The position numbers were made by a program, and so were the translations under genes. A model generated the notes under the pieces. That model was given only the letters and a program-made list of their open reading frames with translations. It had not been told where the DNA came from and made no database searches. 64,000 nt of DNA from Rhipidocladum racemiflorum (taxonomy: Eukaryota; Streptophyta; Magnoliopsida; Poales; Poaceae): assembly GCA_036346355.1 (NCBI GenBank), contig JAYEVF010000047.1, positions 62,001-126,000 on the forward strand. Direction: 5' to 3'. Below, piece by piece: positions 42,157-55,311 of the stretch. How positions within the stretch are numbered: the stretch's first letter is position 1; each line of letters opens with the position of its first letter.

Positions 42157-45100
42157 AACCAAGGGTAGAATCATTGAGGAAGCTCAACCAAGACCCATGA
42201 TCCCCAAATGATTCACATCCAACAACTCGAACTCCAAAGCGCTAAAAGCCACTTTGGAAAGAATTCGGCAACAACCCAAGAGTACTCATTTTATTTTATT
42301 TTTTTAAGCCAAATGCAAAGAAAGCTCAGATCTCTTACACCACAACCAACATATCAGAAGATATTCGTTCTTACTTCCCGTACTAGAAGGCAATTGAAAT
42401 CTCGATTCAGGACATGCATGCAGCTTTCCAAGAGCACTCCGGATTAGTCATATATCCATATATGACTTTCTCACCGACCTGGCTCAACGACTCTTTTATC
42501 ATTTAACATCTATAGACAATGTCATGTTTACTTTTCACCATTCATTCATCATGTAACAACACTATCGAATAGTCATTTACAAGACGACTTCTTCCTCTGT
42601 AACACATGAATAAAACTCGAATAACACCGAGGATTGCGCTAATTCATATAAACTATGTCGGCAGCATAGTTAACAGTAAGGCACCACATCATATCAAAAC
42701 CCACCAATGATAGAAAGCTAAACTTGCAAAACATCGCATTTTAACCAAAATCAACATTTTGGAAAAGAACATCGACTCCAAAGTCAAACATCTGCACAAA
42801 CAACCGCCACAATTTTTTTTCTCGAAAGAAAGGGAAATTCATTCCCAAAAGAGAACTCTTCACTAACCAAATTCACTTATGAAACACTCATATAATCCAC
42901 CTTTTTGAAGCACTCGCAAACTTCACACACAACATGCAAATAAATCCAACTCTAGTCAAAAAGAGTTACAAATTAAATCTCAAGAGTTTCCAACACAACC
43001 CACTATGTCTATCTGCTTCCTTTAAAATTAATTCTAAAGATAATTCAGTGCGAACGCGAAGGGGCGCGATCCACTCAAAGACTTTTGGATGTAAATCCAT
43101 ACTCATAGTGCAAACTAAACAAGTTAGCCAAATCCAAAGGTTGGCATTAATCACTACGAGTTTTAGGGAAACTCTGAAACACAACAGAAGAAACACTTCG
43201 ACAAAAAGTATTCAACCAAAATAGCAACCAACCAAACCAGTCCAAAAGGTTTTAGACACAGGCTCAGGATGAAAGCCACCATATCTAGTATTCCACTATA
43301 CTTACCATTTAAGCATTCAATATACACTATTTACTCATCAAGAAGCCTCAATATAATTCAACCAAAAGCTACATAACCAATTCTTTCTCTAGTTACCTTT
43401 CCCAACATTTATAAATACAGTTTATGATGATTAACAAAACGTCTTCCATTCTATACTACCTCATCATGATCCCCACAGACCAACACATCATATATCAATG
43501 TATTCTATATTTCAAACATAGTACTTCAACATATACTTAAGCATGATCAACGTATCAATTTTATACCATCCATACATCAACATCTTGACAATTAAAACTT
43601 GTTCAATCAATAAAATAACTTCAACCAATAAGTATTATCTCTACAAGATAAAATTCGTAAACAGGATTCTAAGACATGCATTCATTAAGGTTAAAATCTT
43701 GCATCATGATTGTTATCCAATGTTCATCCCATCACAACATGAACTCGACATAATTCCACAGTTTTACACTTTTCTCTATTGGATCAATGGTTTCCAACAA
43801 TTAGCAACCCTACCAAGTCATCAATAACAACAAATGGGCATAAACATCAACCATCAACATTACTTTTGGCTACCCTATACATAGGTGATAACAAAATTAC
43901 CACCACACAACATACTAGTAGGTTGCAACAACGTAAATAGCAATTCTAATCAACTTCCAAATTAAAGTCGCTAGTCAACACGATTAAATTTTCTCTCTAT
44001 TAATCCGTTAGATTAGAACATCTTTAAACAACCAGCAAAGTTTCTTTAACAATAACCGCAGTCTACCTCATCTTAATGTTCTAACCATGCATCAGGGTTT
44101 AAAACCTTAAACATTATCGGGGGTCATAAGCACTTTTAAAGCAAAGCAACAGATTATAAGCATGTACATTAACACATTTAATCATCCCCACTACGGGGTA
44201 CTCTACATCACTAGAGGTTCATTTAATCTTAAGCTAAAGGTAACAATTACACTTAATTGATTCAACTCGCAAATTAACTAAGGAGTACATCATTTCTATA
44301 AACCACATTGTTACATACTACATAACATGCTAAACAACAATTTCCACTTTTAACAAGTAATTTCAGTCAAACGAATACTTACTTTATTTGCAGCATTTTT
44401 TTTCTTTTAATACTCAACCAAAACTCACAAAGAAGCTTGACTCTCAAATTTGCAATAGGACATGACTCCAAAACACATTTAAATCTTAAAGACTCCCACA
44501 GGAGGGAACCAAGCGATCAAGTAAACCTTTACGAACAAAGGCACAAAACATAAATCGACACAACTTAACTTTTTACACACGCTTTAATAACTTCTTTTAA
44601 ACTCAGAGCAAGACACACAAGAACCAAAAGCTATACCTTTCTTTGCAAGGCAACCAACTAAACAGGTGTCAAAGTCAAAAGGCGACCAAAGACGCGCAAC
44701 ACAAAACTCCCCTTCTTTGTCTTCACCCAAAGAAGACAAAACCAAGAAACACCGAAGGCACACTCCGCGAAAAACCAAATTCCAAACACTTTTCTTCTGA
44801 TTTCAATCAACTAAAACCAAGAAAACCAACCAAGACCGACCGTCAGAACGATAAAGAACATCCGAAGGAATCTACCACCAATCTCTTCTTATTTGACTCC
44901 AGTCAACTACCCGATCCACGACAGAAAGGGTAAGCACTCCTCCTACAGGGGTTAATAATTCTTCGGTGATGGCGTTAACCGGCCACACCGTCAAACCACA
45001 CCCTTACTATGAACAAAAAGAGGTGACCGAAACCCTTCGCACCACAACCCCACTTCATCACAAATGAAGCAACTCAATCAAATCCATCATAAATATAGCA

Positions 45101-45367
45101 TTATACATCATCAAAAGTAGCATTCAACATCAAAGCTTAGATACAATATTTAAACGGAAAGCAACGGTACCCATACCCTTTCCTACTGTGCATCCATGTG
45201 TGTCAGATTTTAAATTAGTGATTCCACTTACACAAGTTTTAATGTTGCTATCCTATGACAAAATTTTAGTTAAAACCTAGGCCATGTTTCTAAGTTATTC
45301 CACATCACATTTTAGTTGTATCCTATAGTATGACACTAAAAATACACATTCCAAGGACCTACAGCCC
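42157..45367 (-). mobile_element. LARD-like internal region (duplicate)
   Basis: Duplicate of 8867-12077; again no coding frame of note. Ends at a PBS (45368-45379). Confidence 0.55.
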
Positions 45368-45381
45368 GCTCTGATACCAAC

Positions 45382-47176
45382 TGTAACACCCCATAAATCT
45401 AAACTGTTGTACAAGAACAAATCGACAGCATTTCCCCTAAAAACAGGATAATACGGAAGCAATTCGAATAGGAATAATCTCACGACATCAAAACTCGACA
45501 ACGAGTCTAATTCAACCAGGTATTAACCATAAATAAAACACATCTCTAAAGGGACAACCATAAACGAGAACAAGTTTAAAGGGAACAACAAAAGGTCTAA
45601 ATGAAATAAAATTGCATCCAACTAATGAATTATTTAAAACACTAGATCATGTGAGTCGTGATGACAATAGAAAATTTATTGTGTTGCTAGTCCTTCATGC
45701 TTACGACTCATGTGCGCTACCTGAAAACATCAAAACAGCAAGTAGTGAGATTGGGTAATCTCAGCAAGCGGAACAACTAATACAAATAAAACATCTACCA
45801 TATATCTAGCATTCCACATTCCTCATATACAATACCACATCAAAGAGTCAACATTCCTCATATACAATACCACAACAAAGAGTCCACACCACTTCAGTAA
45901 AATGCATATGATTGATGCACATGCTTATGCCATGTTCCTCCTCACCGTGCCCTTTCTCAGGAACACACGGTGTTGTACCGGTACGGTCGCGCACGCTGGC
46001 GTCGACAACTTCCAATGCATGATTATGCAGTTAATGCTTCATGCATGAATTCATTCATAACTCCTCCCACTGAGTCCACATGTTTGCATATCATCATATA
46101 GCATGGATAGAAAAACAAATATCATAGAGATGAAATGTTTAGACAATTCATCCGGTAAACAACATCATTCTTCACCTTACCTCAAAGCAAGTGATTAAAC
46201 CATGTATGATTGCTGTAATTGAAGTTTATAATAAAGGTGAAGCAAACAACAATGTATAGCTTAACAATACAACTACTTCCACTTGCCTTTACCGACGTGG
46301 GCGATGAACCTAGTTACGCCCAGCAGTGGCACCACCTGAACAAACATTATTTCAGTACATAGCGACATCACAATTCATCACACAATTCAAACACACGCTT
46401 CCTACTCCCCGATCCCATTTAAACGCCAAAAACCCCGATCTGTCCGAATCGAACAGCAGCACCCTCTCTTCCCAATTTCGTATCTTTTTTTCTACTGTTC
46501 ATAAAAATACAAAAAAATTACAGTAGCTATATATTGACGAGATCTACAACTTTCATGAAGGTCACAAATTTCAATTCCACTGTTAAATATGCCTAAACAA
46601 CCGTCCAACACAGTGGACGAAATCTGTTTCCAGATTCTGTTCGTCATCTTCCAACAGTGATAACTCTCAGACCGATGCCCCAAAAATTCTGAAAAAATTA
46701 TAGAAGCTAGGTCTCGACGTTATATACAACTTTCTAGTTATAGGTTTTTGCAGGAAAAATCATCTATGCCACTTAAAACGCGAAACAATCCGCGCTGCAC
46801 AATCTTCCCTTCCAAAAACAGCACCACGTGAACATCTACCCTTCTCCCCCATCAAGATCCATTCAAACCACTCACCACCAGATCTAATACACTCCTAATC
46901 CCTAGGTAGAACAGGGGTAAAAGATTGGGAATTTTACCTTGAGTTCCCCCTTGCGAACACACGAAGAACGCGCGACGATCCCCGTAACAGAAATCTGTTC
47001 GTCCTCCTCGCCTCCACGGATCCTCTTCTCGTTTTCTCCTTCGCGTTTCATGTGGACCTTGAGCCACCATGCATCCTTCAACATCTTCGTCGGTTTAAGG
47101 ACCATTGACTCGAGCTCGAGCCCGTCAACTCAATTATCAGATCTAAAGCCATACTTGGGAGAAGATGATGAACTTG
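45382..47176 (-). mobile_element. truncated 5' LTR of LARD-like element (duplicate)
   Basis: Duplicate of 12092-13887, including the 35-bp two-unit repeat near 45826. Cut at the same base by the copia LTR, which shows the copia insertion preceded the duplication. Confidence 0.8.
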
Positions 47177-48612
47177 TGTAGGATCGAAGTATACGAATAT
47201 AGCAATCAGAGGGGGGGTGAATGATTGTGCGGAAGCTAAAATCAAATTCTTGATCTATTAAAAGTTCACCCCAAAACAGAACCAAATAATTGCCTCGTTT
47301 TCGACAAAAACAGAATGACAGAGGTTCGGTAAAACACGAATTCCCAGAGATCCAACCGTCGGATCGATCTGAAATTTGGACACAAGAAACTAGATTCCAG
47401 TACGAATTGAACCCAAAAAGAATCAGCTCGATCGGACTTACGGATCAAAAGTTATAAGCTTCGCAAGCTTGTTGTTCCAGAACTTGACGAAAATCAATCT
47501 AATCGAAACTTGTAGATTGATCAAGAACAACAAAACATTTATCAACAAAACTTTGAGGAACACTAGATCAATACCCTAGAGAGGTTTTTGATGGATCAAA
47601 TCAAGATGAAACTCAAAAAACAAAAACCAATCTAGAACTAGAACAAGTATGCAAACAAGAACCAAAAGAGAATATTGTAGCACACAAGGAACTAGAAGAA
47701 TTGATCTTTATTTCTTTTGTCTAAAGTACTCCCATCAAAAGAGTACAAACCCTAAAACCAAGCTCAAGCTCCCTTGCGCCTGTTCTGCTACTTGGTTCGA
47801 TTGATGCCCTTTAACAGGAGACACCCCTCCTATTTAAAGGACCAACCCACAAGGAGTTCTGAATACGATTCCTATTCCCTAGAAGGAATCTGTATCCAAC
47901 ACAACTCTACTTGGCCCAACCTGGCCGAGTACAACTCTTGCACGCGTATGGCAACCCTACCATACTCACGTGACTAACACTTTGCACGCGTATGGCCACC
48001 TGCCATACTCACGTGACTAACACTTTGCACGCGAATGACCTCCTGCCATTCTCACGTGACTAACCATTCTTCATGTGCACCATTCTCTTAGCCCGAACGT
48101 CCCGCATGACATCCTTGACCACCAAGACCTCAGTTCCTCCTGAACCTAGTCCCGAACCTCAGTTCCTCCATGAACCTAGTTCCGGTCCCGTCATCGACCA
48201 CATTCGTCTTCGAGCAATACCTGCACATGAACAAACCACAAAACAAATCCGAGCACAAGTCCACGACTTGACTCATTGTCAATCCATGCAACTACTCACA
48301 TGAGCATTGCATAAAGTCCACTTCAAGCATCATGAAATTCTCACAAATTTCATAATCTCAAAAACAAATCAAAATTCAAAGTCCAAATTTTCACAAACCC
48401 TAATCGAGCAAAAAGCCATTCACGACGGACCAAAAAATTTGGTCTGGCGTACATGTAAAACTTACTGTCTTTTAAGAACTTGGTCCCGCGCGTAAAAACG
48501 AAACTTACTGTTTCTTATCAAATTGTCAAACACAAGGACAAGCACATTTTGCAAAACCAATTCTAAGTTAATTTTTCAGTTCAAAGCCAATTTTTCAGCA
48601 CATGATTTCACA
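47177..48612 (-). mobile_element. copia 3' LTR (second copy, 1436 bp)
   Basis: TGTGAAATC...CCTACA on the minus strand, next to PPT 48613-48623. G-boxes at 47967, 48010 and 48053. Six bases longer than 13888-15317 through one extra CTAGAA unit near 47637. Confidence 0.92.
47945..48065 (-). promoter_or_regulatory. triple 43-bp G-box repeat (second copy, 3' LTR)
   Basis: Three CACGTG at exact 43-bp spacing upstream of the TTTAAATAG box, as in the other copia LTRs. Confidence 0.75.
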
Positions 48613-48802
48613 ATCTCCCCCTTGATGAAAACATTGGCAACACCACTAAGAAATGAACATTTGGCATTCACTTTACAAAAGATTTTGAAATCCAAATGAT
48701 CAAGGACCAAAAAGAGAAAACACAGAGTTCCCCCTTTGACCAAAATGCAAAACAAAAACTCCCCCTGAGAAGGAAAATGTGTGTGAATGTGCAATGTGCC
48801 CA

Positions 48803-51226
48803 TGTAACACCCCAGCTTCTACTAAGCCCAGAATGTCACCAAACATAGACCATAACACATTTAATACCATAAATTAAAGTAAATTCCAGCAAGTTATCAT
48901 TTAGAATAATTGAAAATTTTGACAGCATCTCCTTTGTTTTTGCATGAAACTTAACAACATAGCATCATATCAAAATGTAAGACAAACGAGATATCCATAC
49001 GCATAGCGATAAGGATAACTAATCATCAACTAAAACATCAATAAGCATCGATAGCAAAATAATAAGCATCAATTTAAATCTAGGAAGTTAAAACCACTCC
49101 CTCCATAGCCCCACATGATACACATGAGGGAGACAACCAAACATACAGACCATACACTAAAGATTATTGTAATGCTTATTGTCATGTCTCCACAACAGGT
49201 GAAATTGCTAGATTATGATACTACGTGGAGTAGTGTAGCTAAAACCCTTTCCCGCTTGATTTCATGGTACCTAAAGAAAACAAACAACGAAAATACAAGC
49301 GTGAGTTCATAACTCAGCGAAGTGTAATACAATGGAAACAGAGTGCAAGACAACAAACCATCAACTTCAATCTTCATAAGCATTACATATCACATCATTA
49401 CCATTCTCACGTACACGACATGGTAAAAACATCATAATCATCTCTTGATCAATATGGTGTTCGTCTCATGAACTCATGAACAATTCAACAACATTCTCAT
49501 TCATAGTTTCATTCATGCAATGCAATGCACATGTCTTCTGGAATACTCATACCGGTATGGTTGAGTGCACACCCGTCGGCATGCACCCTTTTCCCCTTCC
49601 ATCCCGAAGATGGAGGGTGCCTATCACTCGCTTCCATTCACCGCGGTGGATGGAATCACGATGTAGGTCTTACTCAAAAGTTTAGCCCCGGACTAGTCAT
49701 AACAGTTCTCACCGACCCTACCGGAATAGTTATGACTTATCTCACCGGCCAGCCATGAAAATATGCCATGCATGCAAAATGGACAGCCATGTATACACAA
49801 ATAGAAGTATTGCATAGCAACACATGGCATCTCAACATGTAGGGCCGTATTCGACCATCGACGGTGCCCATTCACAACATAGCATGTAAATCACTTATCC
49901 TCATCAAGCATTTTAATCATGGCATGAAGACATCATATCATCGACAATATTTAAAACATGGCATAAGGACATCATAACAATTATAACATGTAGTTCATGG
50001 CAAGACAACATGTTATCTATCCCAAACACTATCAAGCAATTCTAGCAACACATATAATGTTCAATCCACACAACACACTTGCCTTCAACCGCGGGCAACG
50101 GAGTGACGAGAGGTTGAGGGCACTCCGAGGCACACCACCTGCAAACACGTGCCACACACTTAATTCGACTCCTCAAAACAGTACCCACTACACCTAATAC
50201 GCTATAAACTCCAAAACCCGAAATCACAGATTCTGCCCGTTCTGGACAGCGGCTTCAAAAACATAACTTGAGTTCTAGAACTCCAAATTGCATAAAGCAG
50301 TACATCCTCGCGTAGCTTAGGAAATTTCCCAACTTTTTCTAGTTATAGGTAAAGACTGATTCGGACTATAAAGTTGTTTAATCTAACGTTGAACACGAAC
50401 TGTCTCAATCTCGTCACAGATTTGACAGCGCTTGGTAAAACGGCCATATCTCCCAAACGGCTGGGCGGATTTTAACGTGCTTTATATGCACGGAAAGATA
50501 ATGAAATTATCTACAACTTCCTAAAAGTCCGTACGATCAGATTCAATATCTAAATTGGCCAAAACTCCTACCCTAGTTCGGGTCCCCAATCTGCCCGAAC
50601 CAGAACGCGAATACAACTCTAGTTTTCATTAGATCTAACCCATGGCAGCACCTCCCTTGATCTAAAAACATGAAATTCATCCCTAAAACAGTACCTAGAC
50701 CCAAACCCAAGGATCACCCATGCCTTACCTCCTCCCGACGAGCAGCGAGCGCCGAGATCTATCCTCCCGAGCCTCCCGAACGTCCTCCTCGCTGGAATCG
50801 CCGGATCTCCTCGTCACGGGGCTTCCCGTTGGAGAGGACAGCGAGGTTGTGTGGTGGGGATCTCCTCTTTGCAGCAAATGAGGTGGAGAGGAGGAATTGG
50901 GGGCGCACCCAAGGGGGGAGGGGAGGAGGCGCCCAAGAGGGAGAGGAGGAGGCGCCCAAGAGAAAATGGGGAATGGGGGAGGGGCGGCTAGGGCAGGGAG
51001 GGACGGCCCTAGCCCCCAAAATCCTGCCTCTCCTCCCTCATGGGCCCTAACTTGCTCCCACCAAGGCCCACGACTCACCCCCCTAAGGCCCAAACTTCCG
51101 AAATCGGCCCGGAAACGCGATTAAACCGCATAACGTAAAGTTTTAATCTCCGATTTCATACTTTATAAGGTCACATTCTCTAATTTCACATTTGTTTACG
51201 GTGTCTCGGCATTTCGTGGTGTCACA
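48803..51226 (-). mobile_element. 2.4-kb gypsy-type solo LTR (duplicate, without nested LTR)
   Basis: 2424 bp, TGTGACACC...GGTGTTACA on the minus strand, flanked by GCCCA and TTCCA. Holds the single AAACC (50703-50707) that is the unoccupied target of the gypsy solo LTR seen at 17414-18341. Confidence 0.88.
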
Positions 51227-51699
51227 TTCCAAGAATTTCAAAATTCTCCAAACTTCTCCCAAAATTCTCAAACAACTCCCCCTTTTTCTTCTCCCCCCTT
51301 TTTCCTTAAACTTTTCAACGATTCCCAAATTTCTCCCCCTTTGACAATGGATTCATCAAGAGTACAAAAGAGAGAACAGGTTCAAAATTTTTCCTGTAGC
51401 AAAGATTTCACAAAGAGAAACAAGGGAGTGCCAAGATAGGAAAAGATGAGCTCATTCGATCATATAACCTTATATATCACATAATATGCAAAAGACATGA
51501 TCTTGATGTAATTTTAACAAGTTAGGGAATGACATGCATCTCAACCTCAATTCAGTCAACTATAGCCAAGTACTAAGCAAAACCTTTAGTAGAAAAACAA
51601 AGGCTCAAAGTTGAAGCAAATAACAAATCAGAGGCGAGCAAGTAGTTTCAACTCCAATCTAGTGGACCAATTTAATCTTTAAACAGTAAACTGCATGTG

Positions 51700-51804
51700 G
51701 CATGCTTGAAGCATACTTCTTTTATTTCCTTGGAGTGGCATGCTTGAAGCATACATCTTGTCTTTTGAGGGAATGGCATGCTTGAAGCATACATCTTATC
51801 TTTT
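51700..51804. repeat. 38-bp tandem repeat, three units (second copy)
   Basis: Same near-palindromic core GCATGCTTGAAGCATAC as at 19341. Confidence 0.9.
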
Positions 51805-52175
51805 AGGGAAAGCATCCTGAAGCACATAACTTGAGGCTTTTGCTTTTAACAACCCTTTTATTGATTCCCTTTTATTTTCATTTTTCTTTGATTATAAACA
51901 TGCAAAAGTGATTAAAAGGTCTTATGAAAGAGTAAAGCTAAAACACACTTGCTTCATAGCCCAAATTTGTCAAGAAGATTCAATATCAAGCCTAGAAGAG
52001 TAAGATATCACAGAGTATTTAGCTATAGGCAATCAAACCAAGGAATTCCACAATATCATTTTTAGTTCAAGTGGAACAATTTAGATTATCATATATTAGC
52101 ACAATTACATAATATATAAAGAAATATGATAAAGTGAGCTCATTAAGTGAAAGAACTTGGCAAAGAAACTCCCCC

Positions 52176-52808
52176 TCAAAACAAACCCATTGGATGAACA
52201 ATCCCAAGTTCTCCCCGAATAAAAGCAAAACGAGAAGAAGACAAAGGTTTTGTGAAAATGTCTGCCAATTGATGTTCAGTATCCACATGATGAAGCACAA
52301 TGTTGCCTTTTTCAACATGATCTCTAAGAAAGTGAAATCTGATGTCAATGTGTTTTGTTCTAGAGTGTTGCACGGGGTTCTTAGCAATGCAAATTGCACT
52401 AGTGTTATCACACAAAAGAGGAACACTATCCAAATTAACCCCATAATCTTTAAGTGTAGCTACTATCCAAAGAATTTGAGAACAACAACTAGCAGCAGCC
52501 ACATATTCAGATTCAGCAGTTGATTGTGCAACAGAAGATTGCTTTCTAGATGACCATGCAATGAGAGAATTTCCCAAGAAGTGACATGAACCAGAAGTGC
52601 TTTTCCTATCAATTCTACATCCTCCAAAATCAGCATCAGAAAAAGATCTCAAACTAATGCATGAGGAAGCAGAAAACCAAATGCCAAAATCTTGAGTTCC
52701 ATGAAGATACCTGAAAATCCTTTTGACAGCTTGTCGATGTGAAGCACGTGGGAAGCTTGAAAACAAGCACACAAGCACGTGGGAAGAGTCTCTCATGTAA
52801 ACTTCCAA
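52176..52808 (-). pseudogene. copia RNase H (second copy)
   Basis: 210 codons, matching 19817-20449. Catalytic-type residues are retained (FSDADFGG, TAESEY, LCDNTSAI), with the end motif QLADIFTKPL. Preceded by the same deletion that removed RT. The frame itself is intact, but it lacks an upstream partner. Confidence 0.88.
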
Positions 52809-53059
52809 TTATCTCAACCTCAACAGCATCATCATCATCTTTTATGAACAAAGACACTCTCCCCCTGAACATATGCACCTGTACCTGCATCATTTGGACT
52901 AGTGCCTTTTGCGAAAACAGAAGTGGAAGAAGTATCTTCAAAAGCAACACTTTTAGCATGAGATGCACGAGTGAAGAAGAACCAAAACTTATCACTGAAC
53001 ATATGAAGTGAGCATCCGAAATTCACTAGCCACATGTTCTCCTTCCTCGCGTGAGAAGC
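52809..53059 (-). pseudogene. degenerate copia protease (second copy)
   Basis: NFGCSLHMFSD replaces the protease active-site motif: the catalytic Asp is Asn. Located directly after the Gag stop and directly before the RNase H fragment. Confidence 0.75.
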
Positions 53060-55270
53060 CTACATAGAAGCAGAAATTGTCGAGGCCTCGGTACTGGGGT
53101 TAGAAATAAGATGTTTAGGAATCCAGTACTGAGACACACGACGCACAACAGTAGGCACAACACGAGTATTCTTATGTACAAAAACAGATTTGCCTTTTTC
53201 CGTGTTTTTAGAAACAAAAGGTGTTTGTTTCACCCTAGGCACATAATGAGAAGTAGAGTGTGCCTTTCTGAAATTAGACCTAGCATTAAACCTTTCTCTC
53301 TTTTGTTGTTTAGCTAGTCTAAAGCAAAAGTCTACTAAATGTCCATCTCTACCACAATGAGTGCAAGTGTACTTAACATTATGTTTAGCTTTGGAAGTAG
53401 AAGCAACATTTGCATTCATCATAGTAGAAGATAAAAGGCCAGCAGATTTGAAGACAATTTTCATAGGCTCATTTGAAATCTCAAGTTTGTCATTGCAAGG
53501 AGCATAAACAACAGAGCGAGGTTTAGTTTCATATGAAGCATGAAGATCAAAACCTAAACCTTTCTTGTTTGAGCTAACCTTAGATTGATCCAAAATCATG
53601 TTCAACTTTTTCTTGCCATTAGTGAATCGTTCCAAAGAGTTTTGCAAGTAATCAACTTTATTAGCAAGAATTAAACAATTATTGCAGGGAACATCCACTT
53701 TTCCTTTTTGCTTGCGACAAGTTGAGCATGAAAGAACCTCATGTGTAAGAAAATCTTCTGTCATTTGAGAAACCCTAGCATTTGCATCATGCAACTTCAA
53801 TTCTAGTATGGAGCATTTAGAACATGGAGTTGTATCATGCAAATCAATGGTAGAACAACTAGCATGTTTAACAAGTTTCTCATTTTTCTCATTTTCAGCA
53901 TTGATTTGCTCTAACAAGGTAACATGTTCTTTCCTAAGCAAAGTAAGCTCATTGTAAATTAAGTCACATGATTTGCAAGCATCATCATCAGGAATCAAGG
54001 TTTTAAGTCTATCAATTTCAGCATTCAATGACTCCACAAGAATATCATGTTTCTTAATTTTTCTATCACGTTTGTCAAGCAATTTTCCAAGACGAGCAAC
54101 AGCAATAGCTAATTCATCATAAGAAGGATCTACCTCATTGAAGTCGCTGTCTTGATCGTCCTCGGTGAAGCTATCCTTGCTGCTTGCCATGAGACACAAC
54201 CCTGTCAAGTCATGTTTGCTTGGAGTTGTATCGTCCTCGCTGCTCTCCGAGTCCACATCGCTCAAATTGACTTGTTCAAGAGCGGAAAGAACTCGATGAA
54301 CCACTTTGCGGTTGATGAAGCTCTTCTTTTTCCTGTCGTTTGAAGGGAACTTCTTCTTCTCTTTTCTTCTGTCGTTGTCCTTCTCCTCCCATGGTGTTTT
54401 ACCTGCAAGTTTAGGACAGTTTGGACGAATATGGTCGAGATCACCACACTCATAGCATCTTGGAGGATCACCACCACCTCTCTTTCTCTTTCTCACATTT
54501 TGCAAAGCTTTGTTAAAGCGAGAAGAGAGTAGTGATAAGTCTTCTTCTGGGAATTGCTCAATCTGTTCATCGGTTAATGAAGACAAGAAGGATAGAGCAA
54601 AACTTGAAGCAGCACTATTATGAGATATGCTAGATTGAGATGTCAAAGCAATTGATTTATGATCATTCTTTCTAGCAAAAACATCTAATTCATGAGTTTT
54701 CAACTTAGAATAAAGAACATCTAAAGTAAGTGTAGATTCTCTAATGGATGTAACTTTCATCTCCCAAATAGACATGTCTAATGCACCAAGCAATTGTCTA
54801 GCATTAGCAGCATCATCAAAGCTAACTCCAACAGCACGCAAATTGCTAAGAATTTTATTAAAGCGTGCAAAGAAATCATCTAGTGACTCACCAGGCTTCA
54901 TCTCAAATCGCATGTATTCCTTTTTGTAAAGATCTTGACGAACCTCTTTAATAGTGTTAGAACCCTCATGGTAATCACAAAGAGATTTCCATACCTCATA
55001 TGCGGATTTGAGATGGATCACACGGTCAAAGTCGCTGCGTCCCAAACCTTGGATGATCAAGTTGCGCGCCTTGCTGTTTGCTTCAACATGTGTGCGATTG
55101 GTGTCGTTGACGTTGTCGTTTGCAGGGACTTCATATGGCTTGTAGACCTTCTCCCAAATTGTGAAGCCTTGTGCTTGGATGAACGCCTCCATCTTGGCCT
55201 TCCAAAACTGAAAATCAACACCATCGAACACACAAGGTTTTGTCGAATAACGATCCATTGATCTAATCAC
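53060..55270 (-). CDS. copia Gag polyprotein, uninterrupted 736 codons
   Basis: The only long intact retroelement frame in the window. Residues ~10-200 form the copia-type capsid (FDGVDFQFWKAKMEAFIQAQ near 15-34; YEVWKSLCDYHEGSNTIKEV near 91-110; FFARFNKILSNLR). A basic stretch KRKRGGG precedes zinc knuckle CYECGDLDHIRPNC (272-285). A charged, probably coiled-coil middle (~380-480, KLLDKRDRKIKKHDILVESL) contains scattered Cys pairs. A second knuckle, CTHCGRDGHLVDFC, lies at 636-649. The start could also be the Met at residue 5 (MDRYSTKPCVF), near the PBS. The product would package RNA into particles. With no integrase or RT in cis, the element needs help. A stop after STISASM ends it in the protease linker. 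Confidence 0.87.
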   Translation of the reverse strand: MIRSMDRYSTKPCVFDGVDFQFWKAKMEAFIQAQGFTIWEKVYKPYEVPANDNVNDTNRTHVEANSKARNLIIQGLGRSDFDRVIHLKSAYEVWKSLCDYHEGSNTIKEVRQDLYKKEYMRFEMKPGESLDDFFARFNKILSNLRAVGVSFDDAANARQLLGALDMSIWEMKVTSIRESTLTLDVLYSKLKTHELDVFARKNDHKSIALTSQSSISHNSAASSFALSFLSSLTDEQIEQFPEEDLSLLSSRFNKALQNVRKRKRGGGDPPRCYECGDLDHIRPNCPKLAGKTPWEEKDNDRRKEKKKFPSNDRKKKSFINRKVVHRVLSALEQVNLSDVDSESSEDDTTPSKHDLTGLCLMASSKDSFTEDDQDSDFNEVDPSYDELAIAVARLGKLLDKRDRKIKKHDILVESLNAEIDRLKTLIPDDDACKSCDLIYNELTLLRKEHVTLLEQINAENEKNEKLVKHASCSTIDLHDTTPCSKCSILELKLHDANARVSQMTEDFLTHEVLSCSTCRKQKGKVDVPCNNCLILANKVDYLQNSLERFTNGKKKLNMILDQSKVSSNKKGLGFDLHASYETKPRSVVYAPCNDKLEISNEPMKIVFKSAGLLSSTMMNANVASTSKAKHNVKYTCTHCGRDGHLVDFCFRLAKQQKRERFNARSNFRKAHSTSHYVPRVKQTPFVSKNTEKGKSVFVHKNTRVVPTVVRRVSQYWIPKHLISNPSTEASTISASM

Positions 55271-55297
55271 CTGATTAAGGTAGATTAGAAAAACCTT

Positions 55298-55309
55298 GCT
55301 CTGATACCA
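55298..55309 (-). promoter_or_regulatory. primer-binding site of copia element (second copy)
   Basis: The element strand reads TGGTATCAGAGC, two bases from the LTR. Confidence 0.95.
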
Positions 55310-55311
55310 CT

